Shown here: piece after piece, positions 8,601-10,353 of the stretch
Numbering within the stretch: position 1 is the stretch's first letter
Layout: each line of letters begins with the position of its first letter
Source: Burkholderiales bacterium
GTDB taxonomy: Bacteria > Pseudomonadota > Gammaproteobacteria > Burkholderiales > Casimicrobiaceae
Direction of reading: 5' to 3'
Length of the DNA: 10,353 nt
Assembly (NCBI GenBank): GCA_025354075.1
Contig: JANXNO010000276.1
Location: 1 to 10,353, forward strand
The notes under the pieces: generated by a model
Databases searched by the model: none
What the model saw: only the letters and a program-made list of their open reading frames with translations
What the model was told of the DNA's origin: nothing
Made by a program: the position numbers and the translations under genes

Positions 8601-9283
8601 GCGTCATAGAGTTCAGCGCTGTTCAGACTGACGCCGCCGCCGAGCCCGCCAGCGACCATCACGTTGCCGGAAGGCAGCACGGTGGCGGTGTGCTGTTGGC
8701 GGGCGGTGGTGAGGCTGCCAGCGCCGCTCCAGGTACTGCTTGCCTGGTCATAAAGCTCGGCGCTAATAATGGCCGCGCCGTTGTTTCCGCCAGTGACCAG
8801 TACCTTGCCGGAGGGGAGCAGGCTGGCAGTGTGCAAGTTGCGCGCGGTGGTGAGGCTGCCTGCGCTGCTCCAGGTATTGCTGGTCGGATCAAAGAGTTCG
8901 GCACTGTTGAAATACGACGTGCCGTTGTATCCACCAACGACCAACACTTTGCCCGAAGGCAGCAGGGTCGCCGTGTGGTTGTAGCGGGCCACGGTGAGGC
9001 TGGCGGCGGCGCTCCACGTATTGCTGGCGGGATCATATAGTTCCGCGCTACTCAACGCGCTGCCGTTAAGCCCTCCGACGAGCAGCACCTTGCCCGAAGG
9101 CAGTAGCGTGCTGCTGTGAGCCCTCCGTGCCGCGCCGAGGCTTACGGTCGAACTCCAGCCAGTAGCCTCGGCGGTGACGCTCATGCCGAGCAGCACGCAG
9201 GCGAGCGCCGCAAGCCATCCGGAGCGATGTGGTGACGACCGTGGCAAACACGCGTTGAAGTACGCAAGAACTGACGCAAGCAT
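5609..9283 (-). CDS. Secreted kelch-repeat protein with Ig-like repeats and C-terminal module
   Basis: A predicted exported protein of 1224 residues. Residues 1-40 look like a Sec signal peptide: a basic stretch to about 22, a hydrophobic core WLAALACVLLGMSV, and an AEA cleavage site after residue 40. Residues 43-720 are 14 kelch-type blades, each starting with W and containing LLPSGKVLVAGG and SAELYDPASNT. Residues about 724-832 form an E-set domain like that after the propeller of galactose-oxidase relatives. Residues 833-1164 are four 83-residue Ig-like repeats, and 1165-1224 a C-terminal module with two cysteines. No copper ligands or other catalytic signature of galactose oxidase can be identified, so a binding or adhesive surface role is more likely than an enzymatic one. 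The ATG at 9283 is chosen because GAGGGG lies seven bases upstream; a TTG five codons earlier (9298) overlaps that site. The stop is TAG. A remnant of a paralogue lies directly upstream. Confidence 0.9.
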   Translation of the reverse strand: MLASVLAYFNACLPRSSPHRSGWLAALACVLLGMSVTAEATGWSSTVSLGAARRAHSSTLLPSGKVLLVGGLNGSALSSAELYDPASNTWSAAASLTVARYNHTATLLPSGKVLVVGGYNGTSYFNSAELFDPTSNTWSSAGSLTTARNLHTASLLPSGKVLVTGGNNGAAIISAELYDQASSTWSGAGSLTTARQQHTATVLPSGNVMVAGGLGGGVSLNSAELYDAASNSWSSGGSFTTGRYGHSATLLPSGNVLVAGGLVTPSTYLNSAQLYDAASNTWSSAGNLATTRFQHSATLLPSGKILVAGGFNGSFVNGAELFDPASSTWSSAGPLVTARHLHAAVLLPSGKVLVAAGVGPPGGNGTTLSSAELYDYANSSWSAAGSFTTARASHAASLLPSGKVLIVGGGGIIGGIGSAALYDPASNTWSATASLGSLGREGVSATLLLSGKVLVAGGQDSGGATGGRLRLVALYNPGNSSWTSVASMISTRFYHSATLLPSGKVLVVGGYGGAASAELYDPAINTWGSAGNMTADRAQHTATLLPSGKVLVAGGTDGLGSSFSSAELYDPATNSWAAAGTLATARDSHSATLLPSGKVLVAGGATNGSDLNSAELYDPATNSWSPAGSFTGTRSAHTSTVLPSGKVLVAGGGVYVSGTGVNSAVIYAPASNSWSSAGNLATPRRAHTATLLPSGQVLLAGGNDGTGIPANSAELYLEDLGIADARRPVVTTATNPVLPATSINVTGTGFNGDSEASGGATNSSSTNYPLLQLRRVDNDQLAWVSSATNSTRSPTSYQSAPVPSSLPKGEYLLTVIVNGLASRSTMVALGVSNQTISFGPPPTLVFGGSGTVTAIATSGLPVSYSTASSACTVNASSGLVTVVTLGSCVIAADQGGSPNFLAAPQVTQTITIGTASQSISFGAPPTLVYGGTGTVTATATSGLPVIYSTASPACTVNASTGLVNTVTAGACVIAADQPGNGNYNAAPQVTQSLTVGIASQTISFTSVPALGTGGTATITAVASSGLAVSYTTSSAACAVNLTSGLITAVATGPCVIAANQGGNGNFLAAPQVTQSIFVTGGSQSLIFGTAPGLTPGSSGSLSATSDKGLVPVTLTSTTPSVCTISGGTVTGVIVGTCTIEANQAGNGTFNAATASLSFTVSPAPIVCDLRMNGLNPLLATVEGLILTRAMLGITGNAVTAGTGIATPWPTIRDNLNANCGTAFP
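5612..5791 (-). other. C-terminal 60-residue module, dockerin-like but degenerate
   Basis: Residues 1165-1224 of the kelch protein. The pattern CDLRMNGLNPLLATVEGLIL, then TRAMLGITG, then a short Gly/Ala/Thr linker and WPTIRDNLNANCG resembles the C-terminal module of many proteobacterial secreted proteins, where the first segment reads like a calcium loop (DxDGxG) followed by xDGLLLxR. Here the acidic calcium ligands are mostly replaced (LRMNGLN; VEG for TDG). C1167 and C1219 could form a disulfide that closes the module. The role, perhaps attachment or outer-membrane export, is inference from memory of similar proteins. Confidence 0.5.
5792..6787 (-). repeat. Four tandem 249-base repeats encoding Ig-like domains
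   Basis: Residues 833-1164 of the kelch protein divide into four units of exactly 83 residues, each starting (S/N)Q(T/S)(I/L)xF. All contain a GxxxxTA-like strand, a first cysteine at position 39 (41 in unit 4), a second at position 56 (CVIAADQ or CTIEANQ) and NGN(F/Y)xAAPQVTQ near the end. The constant spacing of the cysteines predicts one disulfide per domain, which suits an extracellular stalk. Units 1 and 2 are most alike; unit 4 is the most diverged and lacks the PQVTQ block. Such repeats are common in beta-sandwich stalks of bacterial surface proteins. Confidence 0.85.
7126..9157 (-). repeat. Tandem array of 14 kelch-blade repeats
   Basis: Residues 43 to about 720 hold 14 units of 45-53 residues (most 47-49, about 144 bases). 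Consensus: W-S-S-A-G-S-L-T-T-A-R, then H-x-A-T-L-L-P-S-G-K-V-L-V-A-G-G, then a variable loop, then SAELYDPASNT. The GG pair, the Tyr and the Trp are the kelch signature. Fourteen equals two seven-bladed propellers, as in galactose oxidase. The DNA of the constant LLPSGKVL block differs between units mostly at third codon positions. Unit 9 (about 7841-7999) is the odd one: LLLSGK instead of LLPSGK, the R-x-x-H replaced, and RLRLVALYNPG in place of SAELYDPAS. Confidence 0.92.
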
Positions 9284-9487
9284 GGAACGACCCCTCAATT
9301 GACCGCTATCCGGCAGCGACAGGTTGGTCGTCCGTAATGCGCATCTTTATAAGTAAAGTAGCCAAGGCCTGCTGTGCCCGTGCGACGCCCGACTCTATGC
9401 ACGAAATCGGTCAATCGCTGCACTGCATGCGATTGAATTTGCCAGTCTGGTGACGGGAGCAGCTTTTTCTCGTGGCTCCCATTCTGC
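9284..9487. other. Upstream region of the kelch gene
   Basis: Non-coding. It holds the ribosome-binding site GAGGGG (about 9291-9296, read on the minus strand) and the right copy of the direct repeat. An imperfect TTATAAAG box lies near 9345-9352, but no matching -35 element at 16-18 bases can be found, so no promoter is called. GGGAGC (9455-9460) and GCTCCC (9475-9480) can form a 6-bp stem with a 14-base loop next to the end of the paralogue remnant; without a T-run I do not call it a terminator. Confidence 0.4.
9333..9424 (-). repeat. Diverged direct repeat, right copy (upstream of kelch gene)
   Basis: Partner of 5463-5555, in the same orientation. The core ATTGACCGATTTC (minus strand) is identical in both. 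This copy lies between the start of the intact kelch gene (50 bases away) and the end of the paralogue remnant (64 bases away), so the two copies flank the intact gene exactly. It may be a conserved leader or trailer of an ancestral tandem kelch unit. Confidence 0.55.
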
Positions 9488-9743
9488 AAGGGGGTAGTTC
9501 GTCGCGCTCGCGTTGGTGCTACCGCCAGAGGCTTCGCTGTCGCCGCTAAAGCCGGTGCCGGTCAGCGTGATGCTGCTGCCCCGGTGTGATTGGGCTATTG
9601 ACGCTCGCGATCACTGGGCGGCGGCTGTCGTTGATGCCGAGGTCGTACAGGTAGAGCTGGGGGCTGTTCAGCACGCCGCTGGCGTTGCCTCCGCCCCTGA
9701 CCAGTGCACGGCCTGAGGGCAGCAGCGTGCTCGTATGCAGTAA
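9488..9743 (-). pseudogene. Remnant of a second kelch gene (last blade and E-set start)
   Basis: The minus-strand translation matches residues 687-770 of the intact kelch protein at about 60% identity by hand alignment. It begins HTSTLLPSGRALVRGG, continues LYLYDLGINDSRRPV, and then, after a frame change, TGTGFSGDSEASGG and TNYPL. The frameshift lies at the C-run 9579-9582, where one base too many breaks TPG-SSITLTG. Upstream of 9743 the translation no longer resembles kelch, and downstream of 9488 the E-set homology stops after NYPL, so both ends are missing, along with start, signal peptide, 13 blades, the Ig repeats and the C-terminus. It is a decayed neighbour of the intact gene, similar enough to be a paralogue but not a recent copy. 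Confidence 0.85.
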
Positions 9744-9763
9744 GGGTTTCACCGAAAAGTCGC

Positions 9764-9782
9764 TTTCAGTTTCATACTGAAA
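9764..9782 (-). other. Inverted repeat after uvrA
   Basis: TTTCAGT (9764-9770) and ACTGAAA (9776-9782) form a perfect 7-bp stem with a 5-base loop, 26 bases beyond the uvrA stop codon. It is AT-rich and lacks a U-tract, so it is at best a weak terminator or a 3'-end stabilising hairpin. It sits close to the point where kelch homology of the remnant begins. Confidence 0.35.
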
Positions 9783-9808
9783 TTTATGCTCAGTCTGTCC
9801 GTCTGCCG

Positions 9809-10353
9809 CTACTTTTTCCGCGTCCGCGCCAGCACTTGCGCGAGGAATGCCGCCGTGTGCGAGCCTTCGGCTTTCGCCACCGTTTCCGGTGTGCCGCAGG
9901 CGACCACGGTGCCGCCGCCGTCGCCGCCCTCCGGCCCCATGTCGATCAGCCAATCCGCGGTTTTTATGACATCGAGATTGTGTTCGATGACGACCACCGT
10001 GTTGCCATGATCGCGCAGTCGATAGAGCACTTTCAGCAGCAGATCAATGTCGGCGAAGTGCAGCCCGGTCGTCGGCTCGTCGAGGATGTAAAGCGTGTTG
10101 CCGGTGTCGCGTGTGGAGAGTTCTAGCGCGAGCTTGACGCGTTGCGCTTCGCCACCCGACACCGTCGTCGCGGACTGGCCGAGACGGATGTAGCCCAAGC
10201 CCACTTCAAACAGCAAATTCACTTTCGCGGCAATCGCGGGCACCGGCGCGAAGAAGTCGCGCGCGACCTCGACGGTCATGTTCAGCACTTCAGAAATATT
10301 TTTGCCGCGATACTGAATGTCGAGCGTTTCGCGGTTGTAGCGCTTGCAGTGGC
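9809..10353 (-). CDS. uvrA: Excinuclease ABC subunit A, C-terminal part (cut by window edge)
   Basis: C-terminal about 181 residues of the damage-recognition ATPase of nucleotide excision repair, which acts with UvrB and UvrC in the cytoplasm. The first visible residues [19 protein letters not shown] correspond to the edge of the last zinc module ([11 protein letters not shown] in E. coli); the two leftover bases GC at the window edge fit a Cys codon before them. Then come the insertion segment, the ABC signature [12 protein letters not shown], Walker [14 protein letters not shown], and the switch histidine in [14 protein letters not shown]. The C-terminus LARTRKK is short, as in other proteobacterial UvrA proteins. 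The start and the first domain lie outside the window. The gene is transcribed toward the kelch locus. Confidence 0.97.
   Translation of the reverse strand, partial: HCKRYNRETLDIQYRGKNISEVLNMTVEVARDFFAPVPAIAAKVNLLFEVGLGYIRLGQSATTVSGGEAQRVKLALELSTRDTGNTLYILDEPTTGLHFADIDLLLKVLYRLRDHGNTVVVIEHNLDVIKTADWLIDMGPEGGDGGGTVVACGTPETVAKAEGSHTAAFLAQVLARTRKK

Noticed and set aside
8399..9040. Long open frame of 213 codons on the plus strand inside the kelch array
   Set aside because: It is the antisense shadow of the kelch repeats: it repeats with the same period, has no ribosome-binding site, and its composition follows the codon bias of the opposite strand.
7126..9157. Regular repeats of about 145 bases as a CRISPR array or minisatellite
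   Set aside because: The units are in frame, encode kelch blades, and differ at synonymous sites; there are no short identical repeats with unique spacers.
9284..9298. TTG start at 9298 for the kelch gene, adding five residues (LRGRS)
   Set aside because: The TTG overlaps the good ribosome-binding site GAGGGG that serves the ATG at 9283, and the added residues bring nothing to the signal peptide.
9455..9480. Terminator hairpin GGGAGC/GCTCCC
   Set aside because: The stem is only 6 bp with a 14-base loop, and there is no T-run on either strand after it.
9579..9582. Frameshift in the kelch remnant as a plain sequencing error in a C-run
   Set aside because: Even if one C is an error, both ends of the homologous stretch are missing, so it would still be a fragment and not a gene.
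9704..10126. Plus-strand open frame opposite uvrA
   Set aside because: It lies antisense to well-conserved UvrA motifs and crosses the uvrA 3' end and the kelch remnant; no protein family is recognisable.

Overview
The window looks like a chromosomal segment of a Gram-negative proteobacterium, most likely a betaproteobacterium. GC content is moderately high, the housekeeping proteins (MetG, UvrA) read as proteobacterial, and the secreted protein carries Cys-containing Ig-like repeats and a C-terminal module that I associate with betaproteobacterial surface proteins. The lineage call is inference from reading, not from a database search.

Left part, plus strand (81-5213). metG (methionyl-tRNA synthetase with a C-terminal tRNA-binding domain) overlaps by 4 bases the start of a small GNAT acetyltransferase gene. 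A SulP-family anion permease with a C-terminal STAS domain follows after 63 bases. After a 178-base gap rich in inverted repeats comes a small heat-shock protein (Hsp20) gene, closed by a clear intrinsic terminator at 5239-5268. The first three genes could be one transcript. hsp20 probably has its own heat-responsive promoter and a structured leader. The first bases of the window are the cut end of a REP-like palindrome.

Middle, minus strand (9283 to 5609). One gene encodes a 1224-residue predicted secreted protein: signal peptide, 14 kelch-type blades of about 48 residues, a galactose-oxidase-like E-set domain, four 83-residue Ig-like repeats each with a cysteine pair, and a 60-residue C-terminal module resembling a decayed dockerin. 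The gene converges with hsp20 across a 395-base non-coding stretch.

Right part, minus strand. Upstream of the kelch gene (9488-9743) lies a fragment of a second, related kelch gene. It covers the last blade and the start of the E-set, lacks both ends and carries a frameshift. Beyond it is the 3' end of uvrA (excision nuclease subunit A), cut by the window edge.

The main unusual signal is around the kelch gene. Besides the remnant, two diverged direct repeats of about 92 bases (about 63% identical by hand alignment, with a 13-base identical core) lie just after its stop codon and before its start. Together these suggest that the locus once held a tandem array of kelch paralogues that expanded and then collapsed. 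No complete novel defence or mobile system is visible.
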